A DNA stretch of 56,790 bases. Origin: a virus. The position numbers were made by a program, and so were the translations under genes. Below the pieces are notes generated by a model. It saw only the letters and a program-made list of their open reading frames with translations, searched no databases and was not told where the DNA came from. Numbering within the stretch: the stretch's first letter is position 1; every line of letters starts with the position of its first letter. The stretch is taken from positions 1-56,790 of IMG/VR virus record IMGVR_UViG_3300047157_000001; one strand, given 5' to 3'. Positions 51,682 to 56,790 of this stretch are shown one piece after another.

Positions 51682-51823
51682 AAATTGCGTTCCTTATTTG
51701 TGATCTGCCTATGCCTAGATCATTTAGTTGTCTATCATCCAACATGTGTAGCATTCTAAAGTCTGCACGTTTTTGTTGTCTGATTACGTGGTTATCCCAC
51801 ATTCTTTGTAATAGTTTTTTCAT
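51662..51823 (-). CDS. DUF1127 domain protein, 53 aa
   Basis: Starts at ATG 51823 with AAGGAG upstream. C-terminal FRMLHMLDDRQLNDLGIGRSQIRNAI is the DUF1127 signature (R-x-L-x(2)-L-D-D-R-x-L-x-D-I/L-G-I), a short arginine-rich motif common in alphaproteobacterial small proteins that act in RNA and metabolism control. Phage copies are uncommon. A longer reading from 51862 has no ribosome-binding site. The start is controlled by a hairpin (see separate entry). Confidence 0.7.
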   Translation of the reverse strand: MKKLLQRMWDNHVIRQQKRADFRMLHMLDDRQLNDLGIGRSQIRNAIYGKDIN

Positions 51824-51830
51824 GTACTTT

Positions 51831-51848
51831 CTCCTTGTTTGTACAAGG
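51831..51848 (-). promoter_or_regulatory. Hairpin covering the DUF1127 ribosome-binding site
   Basis: Perfect 6-bp arms CCTTGT (51843-51848 on minus) and ACAAGG (51833-51838) with four-base loop. The second arm contains the first four bases of the Shine-Dalgarno AAGGAG (51831-51836). Folding would hide this site, so translation could depend on ribosome passage or an RNA-binding factor. Confidence 0.5.
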
Positions 51849-51899
51849 GTAGTTATACACAAATGTTAAAGTTGTAGTAGTGCTAAGTTGGAATAGCCG

Positions 51900-52199
51900 C
51901 TATGACTTTTTTGCTTTCTTTTTCTTAGGAGCTACGCCACCTTCCCAAGCTTCATTCTCTGGAGTAGAAGGATCGTCTGCCATTAGATGTCCTTTCTCAT
52001 TCCTAGCTCTTTTGGGTGGTACGTTTTCTATAGTAGCTTCATCTAATATGTTTAATAAGTTAGGATCAGTACAGTAAACATTACCAAAGCGATCTTCTGA
52101 TGCTGCTTGGTTACCCATAGCATCACGCACATTACTTTCCATGTCTAGTGTATATCCATGTTTTTCTAAAACATCTTTATACTTTTCGTAATACTTCAT
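51900..52199 (-). CDS. Small hypothetical protein, 99 aa
   Basis: KYYEKYKDVLEKHGYTLDMESNVRDAMGNQAASEDRFGNVYCTDP at the start, ending in a lysine tail (APKKKKAKKS). It shares a lysine-rich end with neighbouring late genes. No domain recognised. Confidence 0.55.
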   Translation of the reverse strand: MKYYEKYKDVLEKHGYTLDMESNVRDAMGNQAASEDRFGNVYCTDPNLLNILDEATIENVPPKRARNEKGHLMADDPSTPENEAWEGGVAPKKKKAKKS

Positions 52200-52405
52200 T
52201 ACTTACCCTTTTTCATTGGACGTTCAGCAGGGTTAGATGCTCCACACATCATTGCACCTTTAGCATAGCCCATCTTCTTAGCCATACCACCATTCATCAT
52301 GCCCATCTTTTTCTTAGCCATGCCACCATACATGTAGCCCATCTTCTTAGCTACGGCTGGTGCTTCTTTCTTTAGTGCTTTCATACCTTCATTCATCTTC
52401 TTCAT
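52199..52405 (-). CDS. Met/Gly/Lys-repeat protein, 68 aa
   Basis: From ATG 52405, which overlaps the previous stop. Starts KKMNEGMKALKKEAPAVAKKMGY then repeats GGMAKKKMG-type units (about three copies); Met, Gly and Lys make up most of the protein. Small repeats of this type occur in marine phages without known function. The Met-rich, basic repeats may bind membrane, nucleic acid or copper; all inference. Confidence 0.55.
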   Translation of the reverse strand: MKKMNEGMKALKKEAPAVAKKMGYMYGGMAKKKMGMMNGGMAKKMGYAKGAMMCGASNPAERPMKKGK

Positions 52406-52662
52406 GTTCGCTTCCTTCCTGATGCGGTTACAGACCATTTAACTTTCTTTGGTCCTGTCTTCTTTGCTGCTTCTGCTTTACTAATTCTACCTGCTACCTT
52501 TGCTGGTCTACAAGCTGGGTATGGTCTACTCTTGTCCTTAACACTTTTTCTTCCACACTCCTTGCCTGTCTTTACGTCACGCCAGTCTTCCTTGAACCAT
52601 TGAGTTAGTCCACCTTCACCAAAGGATCTACGACTTTGTAGTACGTGTCTTGACTTGTGCAA
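52402..52662 (-). CDS. Small basic DUF5872-like protein
   Basis: 86 residues from TTG 52662, chosen because AAAGGAGG is just upstream; a GTG at 52692 has no such signal. Contains SFGEGGLTQWFKEDWRDVKTGKECGR and KSRPYPACRPAKVAG, with two cysteines, resembling a domain known from large dsDNA viruses and phages. Very basic, so DNA contact is plausible. Confidence 0.55.
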   Translation of the reverse strand: MHKSRHVLQSRRSFGEGGLTQWFKEDWRDVKTGKECGRKSVKDKSRPYPACRPAKVAGRISKAEAAKKTGPKKVKWSVTASGRKRT

Positions 52663-52810
52663 CTGATCCTCCTTTACTGTAAGTACCCCCACGCTTTTTG
52701 TAGGTCTTAACTAACCAAGCACTTCCATATGCGCTGGGCCACTTAAACTTCTTCTTAGCTTCTGTCTTTACTCTAGAATACAAAGCTGCGTTCTTAGGTT
52801 TGTTCGCCAT
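52628..52810 (-). CDS. Small basic protein, 60 aa
   Basis: ANKPKNAALYSRVKTEAKKKFKWPSAYGSAWLVKTYKKRGG: a helix-rich, strongly basic sequence similar in type to small phage proteins found with the previous family. Overlaps the next gene by 35 bases. Possibly a DNA-binding component. Confidence 0.6.
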   Translation of the reverse strand: MANKPKNAALYSRVKTEAKKKFKWPSAYGSAWLVKTYKKRGGTYSKGGSVAQVKTRTTKS

Positions 52811-52980
52811 TACTTCTTAGCTTTCTTCTTTGCTGTTGCACTCAGGTCTTTAAAGTGAACAACTTGTTTGCTATTCTTACCATGTGTTGCACCAGAATGC
52901 AACTGTCCATTTGGCATCTTGTGTGTACCACCTTTATGTTCAGTGCCGTCTTTGAAGTAATGCTTTTGAGCTTTTGCCAT
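52810..52980 (-). CDS. Small His/Lys-rich protein, 56 aa
   Basis: ATG 52980 to TAA 52810. MAKAQKHYFKDGTEHKGGTHKMPNGQLHSGATHG..., ending in KKKAKK. Seven His residues spread in GTxHKGG-type turns. Overlaps both neighbours by one base (TAATG-type). Function unknown; part of a cluster of basic late proteins. Confidence 0.6.
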   Translation of the reverse strand: MAKAQKHYFKDGTEHKGGTHKMPNGQLHSGATHGKNSKQVVHFKDLSATAKKKAKK

Positions 52981-53366
52981 TACTTTTTCTTTCTTTTCTT
53001 AGCAACGCCACCTTTATTCATAAGTGTCTTTTTTGACAATGCAGTTTTAGAATACTCTTGTGGCATCTTCATACTACCACCGCCACCACGACCAGTGAGT
53101 TTAACACGTCTATTTGCAGCGGCTGCTCTTGCTTTCTTTTGAACTGCTGCTCTTTTTTCAGCACCAGTTTTTTGTCCTGTAGCTTCTCTTAGTAATCTTC
53201 TTGCTTCTCTAGATTCTGCTTGAGTAAATCTATTACCCATATAGGATTCCATCCGAACAGTAAACTTTTGTTTAGCTTCATCTACTCTGCCAGCCTCTAT
53301 TAACCTTTTAATAGGACCAAAAAAACTTTTTACTTTTGATTTAGAGTTTGAACTTAGTTCTGCCAT
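52980..53366 (-). CDS. Basic protein, 128 aa
   Basis: Strongly basic, with a helical centre (EAKQKFTVRMESYMGNRFTQAESREARRLLREATG) and a C-terminal tail GRGGGGSMKMPQEY ... KKRKKK. Neighbours start and stop within a base. Possible packaged DNA-binding or internal head protein. Confidence 0.55.
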   Translation of the reverse strand: MAELSSNSKSKVKSFFGPIKRLIEAGRVDEAKQKFTVRMESYMGNRFTQAESREARRLLREATGQKTGAEKRAAVQKKARAAAANRRVKLTGRGGGGSMKMPQEYSKTALSKKTLMNKGGVAKKRKKK

Positions 53367-53635
53367 TATGTCCTCTTAGATTTTGTACCAGCACACTTCC
53401 ACTTCTTACGAGATAGACGTAGTGGGCTGTTTGGATTAGCTGCTGCCTTTGGATGTTTCTTCATTTGTCCTGCGCTTCTTGCACAATACGAGTCACCTTT
53501 ACCTGTACCTGGACGTATACGCTTACCACCGTCCTTGGCTTTACCTGCCTGACCGTAGCTTACCTTTACCTTACGCCCTGTCTTAGGGTTGGTAGTTGTT
53601 TTGGCAAACATTTTGCCTTTACGTGGAGTAGCCAT
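53366..53635 (-). CDS. Basic conserved-type protein with cysteines, 89 aa
   Basis: TPRKGKMFAKTTTNPKTGRKVKVSYGQAGKAKDGGKRIRPGTGKGDSYCARS ... NPNSPLRLSRKKWKCAGTKS. I recognise this as a conserved small protein found in many large phages and marine phages (DUF6321-type). Two cysteines far apart. Function unknown. Confidence 0.65.
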   Translation of the reverse strand: MATPRKGKMFAKTTTNPKTGRKVKVSYGQAGKAKDGGKRIRPGTGKGDSYCARSAGQMKKHPKAAANPNSPLRLSRKKWKCAGTKSKRT

Positions 53636-53644
53636 GTCTATCCT

Positions 53645-54289
53645 CTATAGTGGGTTACTTGACATTTCATCATAAGCTTTCCAGATGTCATCTATCTCCG
53701 TTTGAATAACATCTAGCTTATCACCTATGCCATCTGTAATAGTAGTAGCTTTATCTACTTGTGAGCGTAAGTCAAGTAAAACTTTCTGTTGCTCTAGTAT
53801 CTGCTGCATGTTTGTAGCTAGTTGTGCAAGCTTAGAGTTTAATCCTCTGACATCATTATCTACTATAGCTTGCTCTACTGTTTGTATCCTACTTGTTGCT
53901 GTAGATTCTAGTTCGTTTAGCTTCTGAGTTAACTGTTGCATTTTTGCAACACTATCATCACTTAGGTTTGTTTCGACTTCTTGTAATTCTTTTCTTATTG
54001 CTTGACTTGCTGTTGTTAATTGATTTGACGCAAATGTTTTATTAGCTGTTCGTTCTCTTGCTGTGTCGTTATTTAACTTAGTTAAGCTTTTTTGTAGCTC
54101 TGCAATTTGTTTTGCGTTTGCGCTGGTATTACCTAGTGCTTCACCAACGCCACCCTCTACACCGTAAAACCTGTTGAGAGTATCATAACCAAAGTATACA
54201 CCACCAGAAACTGTAGAGAGAACTGGCAGAGCCACCGCAACCATCCAGCCTTTGACATTAAAGCCTCCTATGCTAAACTCCATAGCCAT
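53645..54289 (-). CDS. Membrane-anchored coiled-coil protein, 214 aa
   Basis: From ATG 54289, whose TTAATG overlaps the stop of the previous gene (a second ATG is at 54283). N-terminal membrane span (GWMVAVALPVLSTVSGGVYFGY), then a long coiled coil (residues ~45-205 with regular heptads of Leu and Gln). Similar plan to i-spanins, but there is no matching outer lipoprotein gene overlapping it. It may instead be a periplasmic spacer in entry or lysis. Confidence 0.55.
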   Translation of the reverse strand: MAMEFSIGGFNVKGWMVAVALPVLSTVSGGVYFGYDTLNRFYGVEGGVGEALGNTSANAKQIAELQKSLTKLNNDTARERTANKTFASNQLTTASQAIRKELQEVETNLSDDSVAKMQQLTQKLNELESTATSRIQTVEQAIVDNDVRGLNSKLAQLATNMQQILEQQKVLLDLRSQVDKATTITDGIGDKLDVIQTEIDDIWKAYDEMSSNPL

Positions 54290-55131
54290 TAATTTACAGG
54301 CTGTGGCATAGATCCATACGTTTCTATATATGTGCCAGCAGAGAATAGCTCGGAGGCAGACACCATATCTTCTGATAGGTAGCCTTGCCAACCAGAGCCG
54401 AAGCCATCATCATCCCAGTTAATTACAAATTCATCTACATTCTGTGTGTATGTGATGGCTGTATAGTTACCAACTACAAAGTTATTCTGTGTAGCGTAGC
54501 TGTCTATGCTTGCTGTTAGTTCTGTATTATTAGCTGCAGCCATGAAAGCACCAGCTTGTTGTGCGTAGCTTTCTACTTGTGCTACAGCTTGGTTGTACGC
54601 ATCTACTTCTGCTTGGTCTATGCTATACTCATCTGTACCCATCATGCCTTGCAACGCTGTCTGCTCTGGTGATGTGTCTGCTGTTGCAGCAGTCTCCATA
54701 ATACCAGTAGCTGTTAGTATCTCTGCAGAAGCATCTGCTAGTAAGTCTATTGCCGCATCCAAGTCATTCATTGCACCTTGGTATTCTTGTGTGAACAACT
54801 GCTGTGCTGTAGTAGCTGTCTCGTAGTCGTGTCCTATTACAAGAGCGTGTGCAGCTAGGTAGTCATCTAACTCTGTTTGGGTAATAATACCATCATCAAA
54901 TGCATCATCTACTATAGTACCGCCTAGTGCTGCATATCCTACAGCACCTACTGTCATTGTACCTGCGTCCGTCACCCTATTCTTGATAGCACCTAGAGAA
55001 GTTATTAATGCATCAATCTTTTCCTGCCCCGTCATTGTCAACGCTGGGTCCGTCACGTCTGCGTTTGCTGCTCCTGAACCTATCACTAATGGATAACTTA
55101 GGAGTAGTATCTTCCAAAACGATCTCTTCAT
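54289..55131 (-). CDS. Exported protein, 280 aa
   Basis: From ATG 55131. Signal peptide MKRSFWKILLLSYPLVIGSGAANA with likely cut before DVTDP. The mature part is acidic, rich in Ala, Thr and Asp, with helices such as DDAFDDGIITQTELDDYLAAHA. It ends with an aromatic domain (NWDDDGFGSGWQGYL). The first 119 bases, including the whole signal peptide, lie inside the 3' end of the preceding exported gene. Function unknown. Confidence 0.6.
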   Translation of the reverse strand: MKRSFWKILLLSYPLVIGSGAANADVTDPALTMTGQEKIDALITSLGAIKNRVTDAGTMTVGAVGYAALGGTIVDDAFDDGIITQTELDDYLAAHALVIGHDYETATTAQQLFTQEYQGAMNDLDAAIDLLADASAEILTATGIMETAATADTSPEQTALQGMMGTDEYSIDQAEVDAYNQAVAQVESYAQQAGAFMAAANNTELTASIDSYATQNNFVVGNYTAITYTQNVDEFVINWDDDGFGSGWQGYLSEDMVSASELFSAGTYIETYGSMPQPVN

Positions 55132-55819
55132 CTTCGTATTCCTCTCCAACTCGTAATAGAGCATCCCAAAATTCTTTATCCTCTGAATACCCTACTACAA
55201 ACATGGCAGGGTTTTGCCTGTACTTATCAATAGCGTTTTTGCCCATCAACAACTTACCAGTACGTGTGTCATTTATTGGACATGGAGTATTTGCTAACAT
55301 CATACTCCTAAACACTGTGGCATCTTGGCACATCACTGAGATGGCAGACACCTGTAATCCTAGCCCTCCAACCTGTTGAGGCAACCCCAGTAATCTAGCA
55401 TTCTTCCTGCGATTACAATTAGGGTCTTGCATCATATCCCCAGAGCTTAGGCCAATTATGTTTAATTGTAACCCCTTTGTCGTAGGAATCAAGCAAGAGT
55501 CGTTACCTCCCCCACCCATTACTGTCGGAGCTATGCTGGACATTACAGGGCTGCTGCCCGGTGAAGATCCTGCTCCGTTGTAGTTTGTGACTTGACTCTG
55601 ATTGTTAGAATCTACAGTAGAATCTTCGTAGTTGTTAGAGAAGTCACCCTCTATATCGTTGCCGTTGTCTGTCGTAGTAGTGTTATTGTTAGTTATTCCG
55701 TCATCAAGGGGTACTTGTTCCTGTGCATACCCCAGATTGTAACTCAGTAATAGCGGTATCGCTACACATAAGCTCCGTAGCAGCGTCCGTATGTCCGATA
55801 AGTGCGAGTGTTCTTGCAT
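55013..55819 (-). CDS. Exported protein, 268 aa
   Basis: From ATG 55819. Signal peptide (DIRTLLRSLCVAIPLLLSYNLGYAQ) cut before EQVPL. Low-complexity Asn/Thr/Ser region (about 45-100), then a Cys-rich domain SCLIPTTKGLQLNIIG, DPNCNRRKNARLLGLPQQVGG, SVMCQDATVFRSMMLANTPCPI and DKYRQNPAMFVVG, a pattern I know from exported marine-phage proteins of unknown role. Overlaps the lipoprotein gene by 116 bases and the next by 119. Confidence 0.65.
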   Translation of the reverse strand: MQEHSHLSDIRTLLRSLCVAIPLLLSYNLGYAQEQVPLDDGITNNNTTTTDNGNDIEGDFSNNYEDSTVDSNNQSQVTNYNGAGSSPGSSPVMSSIAPTVMGGGGNDSCLIPTTKGLQLNIIGLSSGDMMQDPNCNRRKNARLLGLPQQVGGLGLQVSAISVMCQDATVFRSMMLANTPCPINDTRTGKLLMGKNAIDKYRQNPAMFVVGYSEDKEFWDALLRVGEEYEDEEIVLEDTTPKLSISDRFRSSKRRRDGPSVDNDGAGKD

Positions 55820-55940
55820 TTTGGTTTCTCTGACATACAACATCCCCCACTCGACACGATGCAGTATAGTTTATTGTTTGACAAGCTGTTAATATTCCTA
55901 ATGTACATAGTTGTATGGATACAGATCTTAATGTCAACAC
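55704..55940 (-). CDS. Small lipoprotein with paired cysteines
   Basis: 78 residues. Signal peptide ending LTAC (lipobox, Cys20), then TINYTASCRVGDVVCQRNQNARTLALIGHTDAATELMCSD ... GVCTG, with four more cysteines that could pair. Small lipoproteins with this RVGDVxCQRxxNARTLALIG pattern occur in marine phages beside the exported gene that follows. Possible superinfection exclusion or outer-membrane role, not shown. Confidence 0.65.
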   Translation of the reverse strand: MLTLRSVSIQLCTLGILTACQTINYTASCRVGDVVCQRNQNARTLALIGHTDAATELMCSDTAITELQSGVCTGTSTP

Positions 55941-55964
55941 TTTATTTATCCAACACTAACAAAG

Positions 55965-56225
55965 TTAGCCTACCCCAGGTCTTTTTCTACCCGGGTCTAA
56001 CACTTCATGTCGCTTTAAGTGGCCCTCTAAGTACATAGCTCTTTCTACGTGGTCTAAAGTAAAGCTTTTTCCTAGTCTAACTTTCAATGCTTCACGCACA
56101 TAGAACACATCTGACTTAGGAATGTGTACTCTCCGTAGTCTTTTACTGTCACCGTCTGCTATAGCATCGTAGAACTCTTCTATTACGTCTTCAGAAGAGT
56201 ACATACTGACTTTATTCTTATACAT
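55965..56225 (-). CDS. First late gene, small helical protein, 86 aa
   Basis: From ATG 56225 with AGG upstream; a longer reading to 56327 has no such signal. Contains DVIEEFYDAIADGDSKRLRRVHIPKSDVFYVREALKVRLGKSFTLDHVERAMYLEGH, probably a helical protein with a winged-helix feel, and a basic end. As the first gene after the late promoters it could be regulatory. Unknown function. Confidence 0.55.
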   Translation of the reverse strand: MYKNKVSMYSSEDVIEEFYDAIADGDSKRLRRVHIPKSDVFYVREALKVRLGKSFTLDHVERAMYLEGHLKRHEVLDPGRKRPGVG

Positions 56226-56363
56226 ATTGTTACCTAAAAGGCGGTATGTACCATAAACTACGTGTTGAGGAGGAGGATGTGAGGAAGAAAGACACCCAGC
56301 ATATGATACATACCTAGTATAACACAAGTTATTGGTTATAATTATGAATGTGTTACTAGATTT

Positions 56364-56392
56364 AGTATACAGGAGGTTAGTATAACTGTCAA
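56364..56392 (-). promoter_or_regulatory. Late promoter P1 TTGACA-N17-TATACT
   Basis: Minus strand: TTGACA 56392-56387, a 17-bp spacer and TATACT 56369-56364. TATACTA also appears inside the spacer (56384-56378) and at 56321-56315 in the leader, giving three copies. Near-consensus, so host RNA polymerase should use it. Confidence 0.75.
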
Positions 56393-56483
56393 GTTAAACT
56401 TTCCTATGTCCAACATCTTTTATATAGTTAAACTATTTATATATATTTACTATTTATTATGTTAAAACATCAAATGTTAAACT
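56393..56483. repeat. GTTAAA repeats with 34-bp spacing
   Basis: GTTAAACT at 56393, GTTAAACT at 56427 and GTTAAAAC at 56461 are spaced exactly 34 bp, and GTTAAACT again at 56476. The intervening DNA is strongly AT-rich. The pattern resembles iterons or repeated operator sites next to the late promoters. Confidence 0.55.
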
Positions 56484-56502
56484 AACCTGCTCCTGCTCCG
56501 CA

Positions 56503-56530
56503 GTTATACCCGGAAATAAGGCTGTGTCAA
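56503..56530 (-). promoter_or_regulatory. Late promoter P2 TTGACA-N16-TATAAC
   Basis: Minus strand: TTGACA 56530-56525, 16-bp spacer, TATAAC 56508-56503. It begins TTGACACAG like the promoter at 11511 and shares its spacing and -10 box. It lies 138 bp upstream of P1, on the far side of the GTTAAA repeats. Confidence 0.7.
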
Positions 56531-56597
56531 GAGGGTTTTTGTATACCTGCGACAGTTTGTCACCCTTTAAAAAAGCACTTCTGTGTGTTTGTGTATA

Positions 56598-56790
56598 TAT
56601 ACGTACTGGGTAACGGGGGGTGGCCCTCGCAGGGTGGGCATTTTGAAAGCCTTTTTGCTATATTTGCAAGGTGTTTAGCTACTAAGTAACTGTTTTTACT
56701 GCATAAACTAACTGATATATCGTCAATATACTACAAAAAAGTGTTGTAATTCTGCAACATCTCAAGAAGTGTGTCCTTTTTGCAACAGGG
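56598..56790. repeat. Right copy of 193-bp terminal direct repeat
   Basis: Exact copy of bases 1-193. With it removed the unit genome is 56,597 bp. Its presence indicates that the window is a complete phage genome rather than a piece of a chromosome. Whether it is a physical terminus cannot be decided from the sequence alone. Confidence 0.95.

Larger units (their letters stand above)
56226..56597. other. Late promoter region without genes
   Basis: 372 bases between the first late gene and the terminal repeat. Contains two sigma70-type promoters on the minus strand, GTTAAA repeats and a very AT-rich stretch (56420-56480), and no gene I can support. See the separate entries. Confidence 0.7.

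Noticed and set aside
51850-51880. TATAAC at 51852-51857 (minus) as a promoter before DUF1127
   Set aside because: No -35 box close to TTGACA at the correct distance, only a weak -10 match; not listed.
1-56790. tRNA genes, phage RNA polymerase, CRISPR arrays, insertion sequences
   Set aside because: Read by eye, I found no cloverleaf with a TTCGA arm in a suitable context, no T7-type RNA polymerase motifs, no regular repeat-spacer array and no transposase. A covariance-model search for tRNA would be decisive.

Overview
This window looks like one complete genome of a marine tailed phage of podovirus type (about 56.6 kb unit). The first 193 bases are repeated exactly as the last 193 bases (1-193 = 56598-56790), so the molecule either has direct terminal repeats or is a circular assembly. 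The closest known type I can name is the HMO-2011 type, phages of marine alphaproteobacteria such as SAR116, SAR11 and roseobacters. The main pointer is a family A DNA polymerase carrying a DnaJ-type zinc-finger insert, together with DnaB-like helicase, TOPRIM primase, T7-type endonuclease I, a tyrosine integrase, a ribonucleotide reductase and no phage RNA polymerase. The host is inferred, not seen.

Layout. Two long gene blocks face each other. The plus-strand block (960-18141) carries early and middle functions: small host-takeover type proteins, a cytosine methyltransferase-like protein, an HNH endonuclease, integrase, a second HNH protein, primase, helicase, DNA polymerase, a probable ssDNA-binding-type protein, a Cas4-like nuclease, endonuclease I, DUF3310, MazG, ribonucleotide reductase and a GIY-YIG-type protein. 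The minus-strand block is transcribed from about 56.4 kb down to 18136 and carries late functions in this order: small exported proteins, small very basic proteins, a DUF1127 protein, terminase genes, portal, a 1016-residue virion-type protein, scaffold, major capsid protein, a long array of tail-fibre genes (33-41 kb), tail adaptor and nozzle proteins, S74 and glycine-rich fibres, internal proteins, endolysin, 3TM holin-like protein and a 1173-residue internal virion protein. The blocks meet tail to tail at 18136-18141 with overlapping stop codons.

Control. Joining the ends gives one divergent control region of about 1.3 kb (56226-56597 plus 1-959). It holds two strong sigma70-type promoters for the late block, three GTTAAA repeats spaced exactly 34 bp, a 43-bp perfectly alternating purine-pyrimidine tract expected to favour Z-DNA, and two operator-like inverted repeats before the first early gene. 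A sigma70-type promoter sits between the polymerase gene and the next gene, and another directly after the scaffold gene feeds a ~190-nt structured leader before the capsid gene. These fit a phage that uses host RNA polymerase throughout.

Most unusual points. (1) A conserved-looking gene between the terminase small and large subunit genes has no ATG, GTG or TTG start at its expected position; an ATA sits where an ATGA stop-start overlap would normally be, 9 nt after a Shine-Dalgarno sequence. (2) Three exported proteins at 54-56 kb are nested: each downstream signal peptide is encoded inside the 3' end of the gene before it (116 and 119 nt overlaps, same phase), and the terminase large subunit start overlaps its neighbour by 146 nt in the same phase. 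(3) A phage DUF1127 gene has its Shine-Dalgarno sequence inside a hairpin. (4) The fibre array includes a cupredoxin-like domain with an apparently intact type 1 copper site and a polyglycine-rich adhesin.
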